Below are positions 8,607-17,433 of a stretch of DNA of 64,000 bases, in pieces; within the stretch, counting starts at the first letter, position 1; the number at the start of each line of letters is the position of its first letter. The stretch comes from Synergistaceae bacterium. Lineage in GTDB: Bacteria > Synergistota > Synergistia > Synergistales > Aminobacteriaceae. The notes under the pieces are model-generated. The model was not told the origin of the DNA and did not search any database. It worked only from the letters and a program-made list of their open reading frames with translations. The stretch lies in assembly GCA_017445405.1 (NCBI GenBank), contig JAFSUD010000024.1, positions 1 to 64,000 of the forward strand, written 5' to 3'. The position numbers and the translations under genes were made by a program.

Positions 8607-9713
8607 TCACACCGTAATATCCAATCCGCGCCCGGCCATGAGCACATCTCGTTCTGCCTCCGGTGCACGCACAGCTATTCCGATGAACGTTACCGGCATA
8701 TCCAGCCCCTGAAGCTCCTTGCGCAGGTCTCTTCTCCGACGCTCGAGTATTCTGCATGTCTCGGGCCTCTCTGCATTAAGCGTAAGGCTGCAGCTCTTCC
8801 CGTCGCTCTCCACGAGTCCGCCGACTTCCCCTAGCACCGAGCCGGTTATCCCGAAGCCTACCTGCCAGTAACGCCGGCCGTCCTCCTGTGCTGACCTCCC
8901 GACGTAGACTCTCGCCGTCATGTTCTGCGAGGTGTTGTCCATCAAAGGCCAGAAAGGTGCAGCGAGCAATGCGGGGTTCACGTCATTTCTCGGCGACTTC
9001 ATCAGGATAGATTGTGCCTGAAGAAACCTCGCAACGTCATCATTCCCTTCTTTCATGTCCCGCAGTACCTTCACAGGGTCTTCATTCTTCCTCCGTTCGC
9101 GAAGCTCCTTGCGTATCCTGTTCCACATCTCCGTTGCCTCCTGGCCGTTCATCGCTGCATACTGTGAGAGCAGGGCTGCATTCTCCTGAGTCATCGGGAC
9201 ATCGCGCGCCCAAAGCTCAATGAATGACGACATCTCCAGCGAGTCATTGCCGAATCTTCTCCACGCGTCTTTGATGGAGTTCAGGACTTCGGACGAGAGC
9301 GGGAGTCCCTTAGAGAGAAGAGCTGTTGCGAGTTCCCTATCACGAGCCGGGATCTGCGACAGGAAGGAGAGTTCCCCCTGAGAGAGCCGCAACACCGGCA
9401 CACCGTCAGGCCCTGATGCGTCCCACACTGCACGGAAATGTTCGCCGGGAATCAATGACAGCGTCGCACGTGCCCGCAGCTCCTGAGCGACTCCGTTCAC
9501 GTCAACACGCACTAAATACGTCCCGTCCTGATTCTGCGATAACACGCTCCCCTCGACGACCGTCCCGGACTTCACACCGGCTAATCTCGCGGCTATCTGT
9601 GCAGGACTCTGAATCTGCGGCTGTGTCGAGATCTGACCCTGACGCGCTCCGGTGCTGATATTCTGCTGGGCCTGATTGTAGCCCTGATCTACTTGTACAT
9701 TAATCGATGGCAT
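8607..9713 (-). CDS. FliK-like C-terminal domain protein (YlqG homologue)
   Basis: A 368-residue protein with a Gln-rich N-terminus, an OB/beta-like middle (GTVVEGSVLSQNQDGTYLVRV) and a C-terminal hook-length-control-like domain (WQVGFGITGSVLGEVGGLV). Its position between rnhB and the FlhB-like gene makes it the YlqG counterpart. No flagellar genes are nearby. It overlaps the rnhB stop by 14 bases. Function unknown; a link to secretion or surface assembly is only inferred from the FliK/FlhB resemblance. Confidence 0.75.
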   Translation of the reverse strand: MPSINVQVDQGYNQAQQNISTGARQGQISTQPQIQSPAQIAARLAGVKSGTVVEGSVLSQNQDGTYLVRVDVNGVAQELRARATLSLIPGEHFRAVWDASGPDGVPVLRLSQGELSFLSQIPARDRELATALLSKGLPLSSEVLNSIKDAWRRFGNDSLEMSSFIELWARDVPMTQENAALLSQYAAMNGQEATEMWNRIRKELRERRKNEDPVKVLRDMKEGNDDVARFLQAQSILMKSPRNDVNPALLAAPFWPLMDNTSQNMTARVYVGRSAQEDGRRYWQVGFGITGSVLGEVGGLVESDGKSCSLTLNAERPETCRILERRRRDLRKELQGLDMPVTFIGIAVRAPEAERDVLMAGRGLDITV

Positions 9714-10401
9714 TTATCCCTCTGTTGAGCGCAATTATCTTCTGGCAGAAATACGGACGGTGTATCGGACACATTCCTGCCTGCGCAATCATGTCCATGT
9801 GTGCCTGAGTTGGATAGCCCTTGTTCTGCGCAAAATCGTAGAGCGGGTATTTCTTTGCGTACCTCGTCATGAGCTGATCCCTCATCACCTTTGCAAGCAC
9901 TGACGCAGCAGACACAGCAGGTATCAGGTTATCCGCCCCTATCAATGTCCACTGCGGAAACTTCAGCCTGTTGATGCGTTCCGTGCCGTCAACTATTACG
10001 CACACAGGATCTTGGCCGAGTTCAGCAGCTAACTTCTTCGCACTCTTGCCCATCGTCCACAGAGACGCAACAAGTATGTTATCCTGCTCGATACGTTCTA
10101 TGCTTCCGGAAGATACTGCATACTTCACGCCCATATCCTGCATTGCCAGCACCAGTTTTTCACGCTTACGGGCACTAAGTTTCTTGGAGTCCCGGAGTCC
10201 CATTTTGAGGAGTTTACTTTCCTGCTCGCCGGTGAGATAAACTGAGGCCGCAAGTACAGGCCCGGCTAATGCTCCTCTCCCTGCCTCGTCTGTCCCGAAG
10301 ACTATTCCTCTGTCCCGAAGACCCTCCAGCAATTCACGCGCTTCTTCGAGACTCGCTCTCGGTGTAAGTATTAATTCATTCCACAATTGAAGCTGCCTCA
10401 T
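9700..10401 (-). CDS. rnhB: ribonuclease HII
   Basis: RNase HII nicks RNA in RNA-DNA hybrids and starts ribonucleotide excision repair. The 233-residue protein has the catalytic DEAGRGALAGPV motif (Asp38, Glu39). Further acidic residues sit in VCVIVDGTE and in SAASVLAKVMRD, followed by the family's YDFAQNKGYPTQAH. Full length. Its start lies within the end of rbgA (26-base overlap), as is usual in this conserved cluster. Confidence 0.96.
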   Translation of the reverse strand: MRQLQLWNELILTPRASLEEARELLEGLRDRGIVFGTDEAGRGALAGPVLAASVYLTGEQESKLLKMGLRDSKKLSARKREKLVLAMQDMGVKYAVSSGSIERIEQDNILVASLWTMGKSAKKLAAELGQDPVCVIVDGTERINRLKFPQWTLIGADNLIPAVSAASVLAKVMRDQLMTRYAKKYPLYDFAQNKGYPTQAHMDMIAQAGMCPIHRPYFCQKIIALNRGINAID

Positions 10402-11218
10402 TCCTGAAATCTATTGCTCTTTCCTCCCCGGGAAGCTCTATGCACACTCTGCCCAGCCTTCCCGAACTGAATGCCTCTATCAATTTCTGCCCTGCTAGCT
10501 CCATGTTCACGCGTCCGCCGGAAATCAAGCACCCGTACTTTCTGCCTATACGCTCAAGCGTGAGAGCCGGAACTTCTCCGTCAACGTGCTCAACAGGAAG
10601 AATACTGCTCATGCCCTTAGCGTCTAGGAAGGCCAAGAGTGAGAGTGATGCGTTCTCCCAGCCTCCGACAACTTCAGCCTTTGCGCACCCGAGCCACGAA
10701 AGAATCAAGTGCGCTCCTTCTTCCGCGTGAGGGTCAAGAATGCCCGGCGAGTCGACAATCAGCATTCCCTCGTTCCTGTACCAGCTCACGGACTTTGTGA
10801 TGCCCGGAATGTTCCCGACTCCTGCGTTGGCCTTCCCGATTAACGAGTTCAGCAGTAACGACTTGCCGACGTTGGGGATTCCCACGACTGCGAGTCTCAC
10901 CTCACGATGAGAGGGCTTTAAGCGGAGAATTGCTCTCTTGATTGCGGATAACCCCTCGCGCTTCCGGAGGTCAGCTGAGTAGGTGTGCTTGAGGGAGTCC
11001 ATCCACACGGACAGCTTTTCAGGGTCGGCTAAGTCCTTGCGGGATAACACATGAATCACGGGCTTGACCTTCGCGAGTGCCTTAATCAGCGGTGATGATG
11101 TAGAGGCCGGAGCACGCGAGTCCCTGACCTCGATAATCACGTCGAGCTTGCTGACTAACTCGTTGAGCTTTCTTGTCCCTTTGGCCATGTGGCCGGGATA
11201 CCAGACTGTGCGGGGCAT
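10376..11218 (-). CDS. rbgA: ribosome biogenesis GTPase YlqF/RbgA
   Basis: A 280-residue circularly permuted GTPase for late 50S assembly. The motif order is permuted: G4-like SRKDL comes first, then G1 GIPNVGKSLLLN, G2/G3 with GITKSVSW and DSPGI, and a C-terminal helical domain. The opening PRTVWYPGHMAKGTRKL is diagnostic of YlqF. It starts directly after the lepB stop in the same operon and overlaps rnhB. Length is normal for the family. Confidence 0.95.
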   Translation of the reverse strand: MPRTVWYPGHMAKGTRKLNELVSKLDVIIEVRDSRAPASTSSPLIKALAKVKPVIHVLSRKDLADPEKLSVWMDSLKHTYSADLRKREGLSAIKRAILRLKPSHREVRLAVVGIPNVGKSLLLNSLIGKANAGVGNIPGITKSVSWYRNEGMLIVDSPGILDPHAEEGAHLILSWLGCAKAEVVGGWENASLSLLAFLDAKGMSSILPVEHVDGEVPALTLERIGRKYGCLISGGRVNMELAGQKLIEAFSSGRLGRVCIELPGEERAIDFRNEAASIVE

Positions 11219-11761
11219 TTAACGAGGTATGCCTATTCTCTTGAGCGGCCAGTACCTGCAGAACACAGGCCCTCTCATGTCGTCAATAGATGCGAAGCCC
11301 CAAAATCTGCTGTCCTGAGAGTTGCTCCTGTTGTCGCCGAGCATGAAGTACTTTCCTTCAGGAACAGTGAACGGCACCTGCGGAAATATATTGTTCGGCC
11401 TCATGGTGTACCTGTCATGATGCACTATGTACGGCTCTTCCGTAGGCTCACCGTTTATGTAGACTACTCCGTCCTTCATGTCCACTACATCACCCGGCAC
11501 GGCAATTACTCTCTTCACAAAATCTCTGTCCCTGTCCATCGGATACCTGAACACATAGAGAGAACCTCTTGACGGCTCAAATATCCAGTTCCAGAATTTC
11601 GCAACTAACACCCTGTCCCCGACTTCGAGAGTCGGAATCATTGACCCGCTCGGAATCCAGAACGCCTGAACTATGAACGTCCTGATAATCATTGCTAGCA
11701 CAAATGCCCACACAATAGTCTCTATAGTCTCACGCCACCAGGGCTTTACTGCTTCTGCCAT
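11219..11761 (-). CDS. lepB: signal peptidase I
   Basis: Removes signal peptides from secreted proteins at the outer face of the cytoplasmic membrane. The 180-residue protein has one N-terminal membrane helix (about residues 14-36), catalytic Ser40 in WIPSGSM and general-base Lys83 in FVKRVIAVPGD. The C-terminal GDNRSNSQDSRFWG box is present. It is a compact, Gram-positive-like version. It sits 12 bases after the RodZ-like gene and immediately before rbgA. Confidence 0.96.
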   Translation of the reverse strand: MAEAVKPWWRETIETIVWAFVLAMIIRTFIVQAFWIPSGSMIPTLEVGDRVLVAKFWNWIFEPSRGSLYVFRYPMDRDRDFVKRVIAVPGDVVDMKDGVVYINGEPTEEPYIVHHDRYTMRPNNIFPQVPFTVPEGKYFMLGDNRSNSQDSRFWGFASIDDMRGPVFCRYWPLKRIGIPR

Positions 11762-11773
11762 GTAATCACTCTC

Positions 11774-12637
11774 CTACCTGCTGTTCGCCTGTCTGTATGT
11801 CCCGTCGGCGTTGTAGATGTACGTCTCGGACTTCTTCGCTCTCGGGTTCACGATTCCCAAGTCCTGGCCGTTCAGGATAACTTGTGCTGCTGAGGGACGG
11901 CCTATAACGACTCTTGCGGGAGCTGTCAGATCCCACTTCATAGACTCGCCCCGCTTCAGCGTCCTCCTGAATACCGGCTGACCGCTTCCGAGAATCACAC
12001 TGAGCCACACGTCATTCACTGCACGAATCTCGAGGGACGGACTCACTTCTTCCTCTTCCTCTTCCTCATCTCCGGAAACATCATCACTCACAGGCACACT
12101 CTGAATCTCTCCCTCGATTCCGGTAATCACTGTGTCTGATGAGGTGTTTGCTGTCAGCGGCCCTCCTGCTCCTGAGAAGTTGAAGAGCTTTAAGTTCTTG
12201 AGGTCGAGTCCGCCGTAAGTTACCGCGTACCAGACGTACACACCTGTTCCGACGAGAGCACCTATCAGCACGAGGAACAGCCAGAAATGCGATGCGGGCT
12301 TAAAGCCTTTGGGCATTGATGAGCCGTTCCCGAGAATGTTCTTGAGGTTCTTGCTCTGGTGAGCTTCCTGTTTCTTGGGAGGGTCTGTGCGGTCGAGCTG
12401 CGCCATGAAGTCATCCTGCAGGTCTTCAGCGTTTATCAGCTTAAGGTACGTCCTGATGAATCCCTTGATGTACACCGTCTCAGGAAAGCCCTCGTAGTTA
12501 CCTTCCTCTATGCCGCGCAAGTACTCTTTGCGTATCTTCGTGCGGTCGAATACTGTCTCTAATGTCATGCCGATGCTTTCCCGGCGTTCTGCTGCCATCC
12601 TCCCCAATTCCTTGAGGACATCTTCTCGTTCTGTCAA
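11774..12637 (-). CDS. RodZ-like cell-shape protein (HTH + TM + DUF4115)
   Basis: A 287-residue bitopic membrane protein. The Cro/Xre-type helix-turn-helix (about residues 6-72, GMTLETVFDRTKIRKEYLRGIEEG) is cytoplasmic. A membrane helix spans about 117-138. The external part has an acidic run of six Glu and ends in a beta-rich DUF4115 domain (AVNDVWLSVILGSGQPVFRRTL). RodZ proteins link MreB to the membrane. MreB is not in the window, so the role is inferred from architecture. The start overlaps the rpe stop. Confidence 0.88.
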   Translation of the reverse strand: MTEREDVLKELGRMAAERRESIGMTLETVFDRTKIRKEYLRGIEEGNYEGFPETVYIKGFIRTYLKLINAEDLQDDFMAQLDRTDPPKKQEAHQSKNLKNILGNGSSMPKGFKPASHFWLFLVLIGALVGTGVYVWYAVTYGGLDLKNLKLFNFSGAGGPLTANTSSDTVITGIEGEIQSVPVSDDVSGDEEEEEEEVSPSLEIRAVNDVWLSVILGSGQPVFRRTLKRGESMKWDLTAPARVVIGRPSAAQVILNGQDLGIVNPRAKKSETYIYNADGTYRQANSR

Positions 12638-13305
12638 GATTTCTCCACTGCCTCCTTAATATCTGCAAGCCATCTTCCCGGCTTTTCCTGCGCAAAAACT
12701 GCACTGCCCATCACTATTACATCACACCCGGCTTTCACTGCCCGGGCTATGTTGCCTCCGTTGATGCCTCCGTCTATCTCTATCACGTAATTATGCTTGT
12801 GCACTGCCCGCAGGCTCACGAGTTCACGGACTTTCTCAAGCGATGATTCTATGAACTTCTGCCCGCCGAATCCCGGAGTTACTGACATCACGAGCACGAG
12901 GTCAGCAAGCTCAAGCACATTTTTCACGTTCGCAGCAGGAGTCGGAGGACACAGAGCAACTCCCGCCTTCAGCCCTGCACTCTTAATCATGCTGAGTGAG
13001 GCATGAAGCAAATGCGGTTCTGTCTCTGCATGTATCGTTATCAGTGATGCTCCGGCCTCAATGAACAGCGGCAATATAACGCTTAGGCTGTCAATCATGA
13101 GGTGAGCGTCTATAAATGCATCGGGGTATCTCTTCCTGAGAGCGCGGGCAAACTCCGGCCCGAATGACAAGTTGCGCACAAAATGTCCGTCCATTATGTC
13201 GAGGTGCAGCCAGTCGTAATTACCCTCCAGAGAGTCAACAGAGCCTGCAATGTTCAGCATGTCAGCTCCCAGAAGTGAGGGAGCAATCAGAAATTTGCGT
13301 GTCAT
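12634..13305 (-). CDS. rpe: ribulose-phosphate 3-epimerase
   Basis: Interconverts ribulose-5-phosphate and xylulose-5-phosphate in the pentose phosphate pathway. A 223-residue TIM barrel with metal and catalytic residues in HLDIMDGHFV (34-43), IDAHLMID, VMSVTPGFGGQKF and EIDGGING. Full length. It lies one base after the PASTA protein, the same neighbourhood (rsmB, prkC, rpe) as in Firmicutes, although here the kinase is missing. Confidence 0.96.
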   Translation of the reverse strand: MTRKFLIAPSLLGADMLNIAGSVDSLEGNYDWLHLDIMDGHFVRNLSFGPEFARALRKRYPDAFIDAHLMIDSLSVILPLFIEAGASLITIHAETEPHLLHASLSMIKSAGLKAGVALCPPTPAANVKNVLELADLVLVMSVTPGFGGQKFIESSLEKVRELVSLRAVHKHNYVIEIDGGINGGNIARAVKAGCDVIVMGSAVFAQEKPGRWLADIKEAVEKS

Positions 13306-13306
13306 T

Positions 13307-14515
13307 CTAGCGATACCTCTCCTGCCCTATGAACTCTCCGCCCAAGTAGTAGCTGACTACACACTCGCCAGAGTATCTTGCTGTGGTGGTGATGGTGTCT
13401 CCGCGTGATACCTGCCTGTTCAGAATGTCGCGTTTGCCTGACGGGTCTGTTACCTCTATGCGGAGATTCATGGGGCGCGTAATCGGCGGAACAATGTAGC
13501 GTATTCTTGCGGTCTTGCTCCCTCCTGAAGACGCGGGGGCTGGCGATGGAGCTGCTGCCGGAGCTGGAGTCGCTGCGGGCTTTGGCGTTGCCGCTGCAGG
13601 TGCCGGAGTGTTCTGCTGTGTCGCCTGGCGTATGGCCTCTTGCGGAGTCTGAGCCTTCGCAGGTGTTGATGGAGTCGTTTTCGGAGTCTGCGGAGTCTGT
13701 GCGGGCTGTTCTGCAGGAGTATTCTGCTGTGATGTTACGCGCCTGACATTGCCCGAGTTCGAGTCAGCGTCCATGAATCCCGCAGGTCTCCTCTGAGTCG
13801 CGAGCTTCAGGATGACTCCCTCTCCGGCCTTGATGCTCGTCCCCGCTCCGGGCCGTGTCTCGATCGCGAGTCCTTCAGGCAGAAGCGGACTGTAGACTCT
13901 GTCGACCGCCTGAACCTTCACTCCCCCGGCCTCAAGGACATTGCGGGCCTCTTTCTCGGTCATTCTGTTCACGTCGGGGACTGTTACGTTGCCGCTCGAG
14001 TCTCCGGCATCCTGAACGAGCAGGTCTATTTTTCTGCCCGCAGCAATGTTAGCCGGAGCTGCTGGACTCTGTGCGATGACATTGCCCGCCTCTTTTCCGG
14101 ATTCGCGGATTCTCACTACGTCGCCGAGAGTGAAGCCCTGAGAGCGTATCTCTTCCTGAGCGTCAGTGAGAGATTTTCCCGACACGTCAGGCACAGGATG
14201 AAGTTCTCCGCCCTTAGCGACCTGAAGGACTATCACCTTGCCCTGCCGGAGTTCCGTCCCCGCTGATGGAGACTGCGCGAGTACCCGGCCGTCAGGAAGT
14301 GTTGAAGCGACCTGCTCGACCTGCACGACGAGTCCGAGTCTCTCTGCCTCAGCGACCGCCTCGACGACGGATTTATCCTTGAAGGAGGGAACTGTAGATA
14401 TTCTTTCGGGCTTCATGAAGACCGTGTAGACTACGACTGCACCTGACGCAAAAATTATCAGCGCAATCATGAAGAATATCAGTCCGAAGCCTCCTGCCCC
14501 TTTCCTCATCTTCAT
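13307..14515 (-). CDS. PASTA-repeat membrane protein lacking a kinase domain
   Basis: A 402-residue protein with a membrane helix at about residues 10-33 and three PASTA repeats (VPSFKDKSVVEAVAEAE, VPDVSGKSLTDAQEEI, VPDVNRMTEKEARNVLEAG). A long Ala/Pro/Thr-rich linker follows, then a terminal beta domain (RIRYIVPPITRPMNLRIEV). PASTA repeats bind uncrosslinked peptidoglycan or muropeptides. In Firmicutes this position between rsmB and rpe holds the PASTA kinase PrkC; here only the external sensor half is present. It may act as a wall-binding structural protein or pair with a separate kinase. Confidence 0.9.
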   Translation of the reverse strand: MKMRKGAGGFGLIFFMIALIIFASGAVVVYTVFMKPERISTVPSFKDKSVVEAVAEAERLGLVVQVEQVASTLPDGRVLAQSPSAGTELRQGKVIVLQVAKGGELHPVPDVSGKSLTDAQEEIRSQGFTLGDVVRIRESGKEAGNVIAQSPAAPANIAAGRKIDLLVQDAGDSSGNVTVPDVNRMTEKEARNVLEAGGVKVQAVDRVYSPLLPEGLAIETRPGAGTSIKAGEGVILKLATQRRPAGFMDADSNSGNVRRVTSQQNTPAEQPAQTPQTPKTTPSTPAKAQTPQEAIRQATQQNTPAPAAATPKPAATPAPAAAPSPAPASSGGSKTARIRYIVPPITRPMNLRIEVTDPSGKRDILNRQVSRGDTITTTARYSGECVVSYYLGGEFIGQERYR

Positions 14516-15234
14516 TCCGCCTCCCTTATTAATCTCATTATCCGCTCTATCACTCCACTGCCGTTCAGCTTGTCATTCTCCAGCGCATAGCCTAATGCAT
14601 CCTTGCCGAAGTTATCACGCGCCTTCACATCTGCTCCAGCGTCAAGAAGTGCATTGACTACCTCAGGCGTATTCCATTCTGCCGCAAGCATCAATGCTGT
14701 ACGTCTGCTCTTGTCAGTCATGTCCTCTGCTCCTGCGTCAATCAATGCGTTCACCACTCCGGGATCGGGGTTGTTCATTGCAGCGTAAAGTAATGCTGTC
14801 ATGCCGTTAGTGTCCTTGAGGTTCAGGTTCGCTCCGTAAGTTATCAGTGCCTTCACAATTTCAGGCTTGTTCTTCTTGGCCGCTCCCATTAGAGGCGTTA
14901 TTCCGTCATCTCGTCCGACGTTGACATTTGCCCCAGCCTGAATCAGCAGCCCTATGATTTCAGGGTAATGATTTAGTGCTGACCAGCCGAGCGGTGTATT
15001 GCCGTCCTGCTCTCTCGCTTGAACATCAGCTCCGGCATCAAGCAGAACTTTCACTGCATCGGGAGTGTTGCGTCTTGATGCTCCCATGAGAACAGTGCTT
15101 CCGTACTCATAAATGTAATTAACGCTGAGGCCTGAGTCTATAGCCTCCTGTATTTCCTGTGCAGAACCGGATTCGCAGATGTCCCAGAACTCGTCCTGCC
15201 TTTCTTTCTCGATAACACTCTTAAACTTAGGCAT
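14512..15234 (-). CDS. ankyrin-repeat protein
   Basis: A 240-residue protein made almost entirely of about six ankyrin repeats (for example YGSTVLMGASRRNTPDAVKV, DGNTPLGWSALNHYPEIIGL). It has no signal peptide and so is probably cytoplasmic. Ankyrin repeats bind proteins; no partner is evident. It is wedged between rsmB and the PASTA gene with short overlaps on both sides (8 and 4 bases). It is therefore in the operon, although it is not part of the usual conserved cluster. Confidence 0.93.
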   Translation of the reverse strand: MPKFKSVIEKERQDEFWDICESGSAQEIQEAIDSGLSVNYIYEYGSTVLMGASRRNTPDAVKVLLDAGADVQAREQDGNTPLGWSALNHYPEIIGLLIQAGANVNVGRDDGITPLMGAAKKNKPEIVKALITYGANLNLKDTNGMTALLYAAMNNPDPGVVNALIDAGAEDMTDKSRRTALMLAAEWNTPEVVNALLDAGADVKARDNFGKDALGYALENDKLNGSGVIERIMRLIREAE

Positions 15235-16567
15235 TATCCGACCTCCTCAAGATAAGTGCGCAATAGAATCCGTCGAGCCATGAGTTGTAGGGCAATATGT
15301 AAGTCCCGTAAGGCTTGCCCCGCCTGTACATGCTCCCCTTCCAGCCGATGAGTCCCGAAACGTCTGCGCACTCAGGGTGATTAGTGAGAACCTGCGCAAC
15401 TATGCTTTCATTCTCCTGCTTGAGGAGCGAGCACGTGATGTAGAGTACATACCCGCCTTCACTGCAAATGCTGACTGCGTGATCTAAGAGCTTGCCCTGA
15501 ACTCCTGCGAGTCCGTCGAACTTCTGCCAGTCGAGCCGCCATTTTGACTCGGGCTTGCGAGTCCACGTCCCCGAGCACGAGCACGGAGCATCGAGCACCA
15601 CGAACGACGGAGACTCTTCCGGCTCAAGGATGACTCCGTCCCCGACACGGACTCTGACTCGTTCACTGAGGCCAAGACGCGCAAACTCTCTCTCTGCACT
15701 CTTCAGCCGTGCCTCCGCAATGTCCCAGCACTCTATCTTTGTGCCTTCGCATTCCTGCAGAATCTGTGAGGCCTTCACTCCGCGCCCCGAGCACATGTCT
15801 ACGATGTGTCCTCCCTCGTAGAATTTCCTGACGAGCGAGGCAGCAAGTATCGAGCTTTCTGACTGCACCGTGCAGAGTCCTTCAGAGAAGCCGGGAACTT
15901 TTGCGGGGAGTATGCTTCCGCTGAGACGTAATGCAGAAGAGATGTCCGACTGCGTGTAATGAATCTCCTTTGCGTCGAGAAGCTGGGAGAGTTCACCGAG
16001 CTTGCCGGGAGTAACGCGCAGTGCAGCGAATGACGGCTTGAGCATCATCTCGAAGATCTGCGCGAGTTCGGGTCTGCTCCAAGTCTTCAGCCATGCGGGC
16101 ATTGACCACACAGGAATCCCGGAGTATACGGCCTTATCCTCAATAGCTGCAGATTTCTTGTAGCTCTCGGCTAGTTCAATTCCGGACTCGTTTATCTTCC
16201 TGAGCACCGCATTAACTAGTGATACATACTTAATGAAGGCGTTATCCCTCTTCAGGTACTCTAATATGCCGTTGATTAGCACTCCTTCAGAGAACCGGCG
16301 AAGCTCTAAGATGCCTCCTGCTCCCATGATTACGCTCATGTAAACTTCTGGAGGCAGATCTTCTTGTGCACGCAGAAACTTAGCTGCGATGTTTTCCCAG
16401 AGTTCTTTTCTGCGCATGACTATGTAGACCAGCGACGAGGCCAGAGAAATATCAGGAGTCTTCATGTTCTCCCTGTCAGCTAGTTTCCGGAGGGATTCAG
16501 ACGCGAAAGCTCCTGAGCTGAGGTCTGATGAGGTCAATATTTTGAGTGCTGCTTCTATTCCCCTCAA
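15227..16567 (-). CDS. rsmB: 16S rRNA m5C967 methyltransferase RsmB
   Basis: Methylates C967 of 16S rRNA. An N-terminal NusB-like domain is followed by a SAM-methyltransferase with VDMCSGRGVKASQI, VVLDAPCSCSGTWTRKPE (the PC catalytic motif) and YITCSLLKQENE (second catalytic Cys). I chose the TTG start at 16567, which gives LRGIEAALKIL, because a GGAGG lies ten bases before it. The longer reading from 16612 would overlap the upstream gene by 41 bases and add a stretch with no family resemblance. The N-terminal GAFASESLRKL fits RsmB. Confidence 0.92.
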   Translation of the reverse strand: MRGIEAALKILTSSDLSSGAFASESLRKLADRENMKTPDISLASSLVYIVMRRKELWENIAAKFLRAQEDLPPEVYMSVIMGAGGILELRRFSEGVLINGILEYLKRDNAFIKYVSLVNAVLRKINESGIELAESYKKSAAIEDKAVYSGIPVWSMPAWLKTWSRPELAQIFEMMLKPSFAALRVTPGKLGELSQLLDAKEIHYTQSDISSALRLSGSILPAKVPGFSEGLCTVQSESSILAASLVRKFYEGGHIVDMCSGRGVKASQILQECEGTKIECWDIAEARLKSAEREFARLGLSERVRVRVGDGVILEPEESPSFVVLDAPCSCSGTWTRKPESKWRLDWQKFDGLAGVQGKLLDHAVSICSEGGYVLYITCSLLKQENESIVAQVLTNHPECADVSGLIGWKGSMYRRGKPYGTYILPYNSWLDGFYCALILRRSDNA

Positions 16568-16571
16568 TGAA

Positions 16572-17261
16572 TTAACGCCTCCGTGATCTGGAAATGAGCA
16601 AGAGCCTGACAAGCTGCAAGACTGCCATCACTGCAGAAGCTATGTATGTCCAAGCCGCTGCTGTGAGTACTTTCTTTGCGCCCGCGAGTTCGTCAGGTGC
16701 GAGAGTGTGAGTCTGTTCCAAGAGCTTTAAGGCGCGGGAACTGGCGTTAATCTCTACAGGCAGGGTAACCAGATGGAAGACTAATGCGCCGGTGAAGAGC
16801 ATGATGCCGATGTTGACGAGCAGGTTATTTCCGACGACGATGCCGAGAATGAACAAGGGCATTGATGCGCTCGAGCAGATGTTGACGGCCGGGACGATGG
16901 AGTTCCTGAAGATGAGGGGAGAATACGACTCGTGATGCTGTATTGCGTGGCCGACCTCATGAGCAGCAACGCCGATTGATGCAATGCTGGTGCTGCTGTA
17001 GACGCTGTCGGAGAGGTTGAGTGTCTTGTTTCTCGGGTCGTAGTGGTCAGTGAGAGAACCTGAGACATGATTTATCGGCATGTTAGCCATACCGTAGAGA
17101 GTGAGGAGCATACGTGCTACACTGTCAGCGGTTGAGCCGTTTCTTGCTGTTACCTGGCTGTACTTGTTGAATGTAGACTGAACGCTGGATTGTGCCCACA
17201 TAGATAATAAGACTGCTGGTATAAGAATAAGCATAGTAGGGTCAAGGCCGTAACCAAACAT
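16572..17261 (-). CDS. zinc metallopeptidase of the YugP family (membrane)
   Basis: A membrane-embedded neutral zinc peptidase-like protein. The zinc motif HEVGH is followed by AIQHHE, with membrane segments near the N-terminus (LILIPAVLLSMWAQ), in the middle (SSASMPLFILGIVVG, GIMLFTGALVFHLVTLP) and at the C-terminus. The start is placed at the ATG at 17261 because the upstream TTG lies in front of, and partly in, an AGGAGG ribosome site that serves this ATG. It is the first gene of the long minus-strand operon ending at yraN. Substrate unknown. Confidence 0.88.
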   Translation of the reverse strand: MFGYGLDPTMLILIPAVLLSMWAQSSVQSTFNKYSQVTARNGSTADSVARMLLTLYGMANMPINHVSGSLTDHYDPRNKTLNLSDSVYSSTSIASIGVAAHEVGHAIQHHESYSPLIFRNSIVPAVNICSSASMPLFILGIVVGNNLLVNIGIMLFTGALVFHLVTLPVEINASSRALKLLEQTHTLAPDELAGAKKVLTAAAWTYIASAVMAVLQLVRLLLISRSRRR

Positions 17262-17362
17262 GAAAAAATAGTCCTCCTGCAATTAATAAATTTACTGGTA
17301 TTTGCAAACTCAGAGTATAACACACAGGGCTTAAATTTTGCGTGAGGGGGTAAGCGAAAAAG

Positions 17363-17391
17363 TTTACCGCTGAGAAAGCGTCAGATATAAT
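17363..17391 (+). promoter_or_regulatory. sigma70-type promoter for the CsgG-Sel1 locus
   Basis: TTTACC at 17363-17368 and a perfect TATAAT at 17386-17391 with a 17-base spacer. It points to the gene starting at 17434, leaving a leader of about 35 bases. It lies in the divergent gap shared with the zinc peptidase operon. Confidence 0.6.
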
Positions 17392-17433
17392 TCTGGCATC
17401 CCAAATACTAACCATGAAGGGCGGTATATATTT

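Noticed and set aside
8328-9713. Flagellar locus (FliK- and FlhB-like genes)
   Set aside because: The same two genes follow rnhB in Firmicutes as ylqG and ylqH independently of the flagellar cluster, and key FlhB parts are missing; they are not evidence for flagella.
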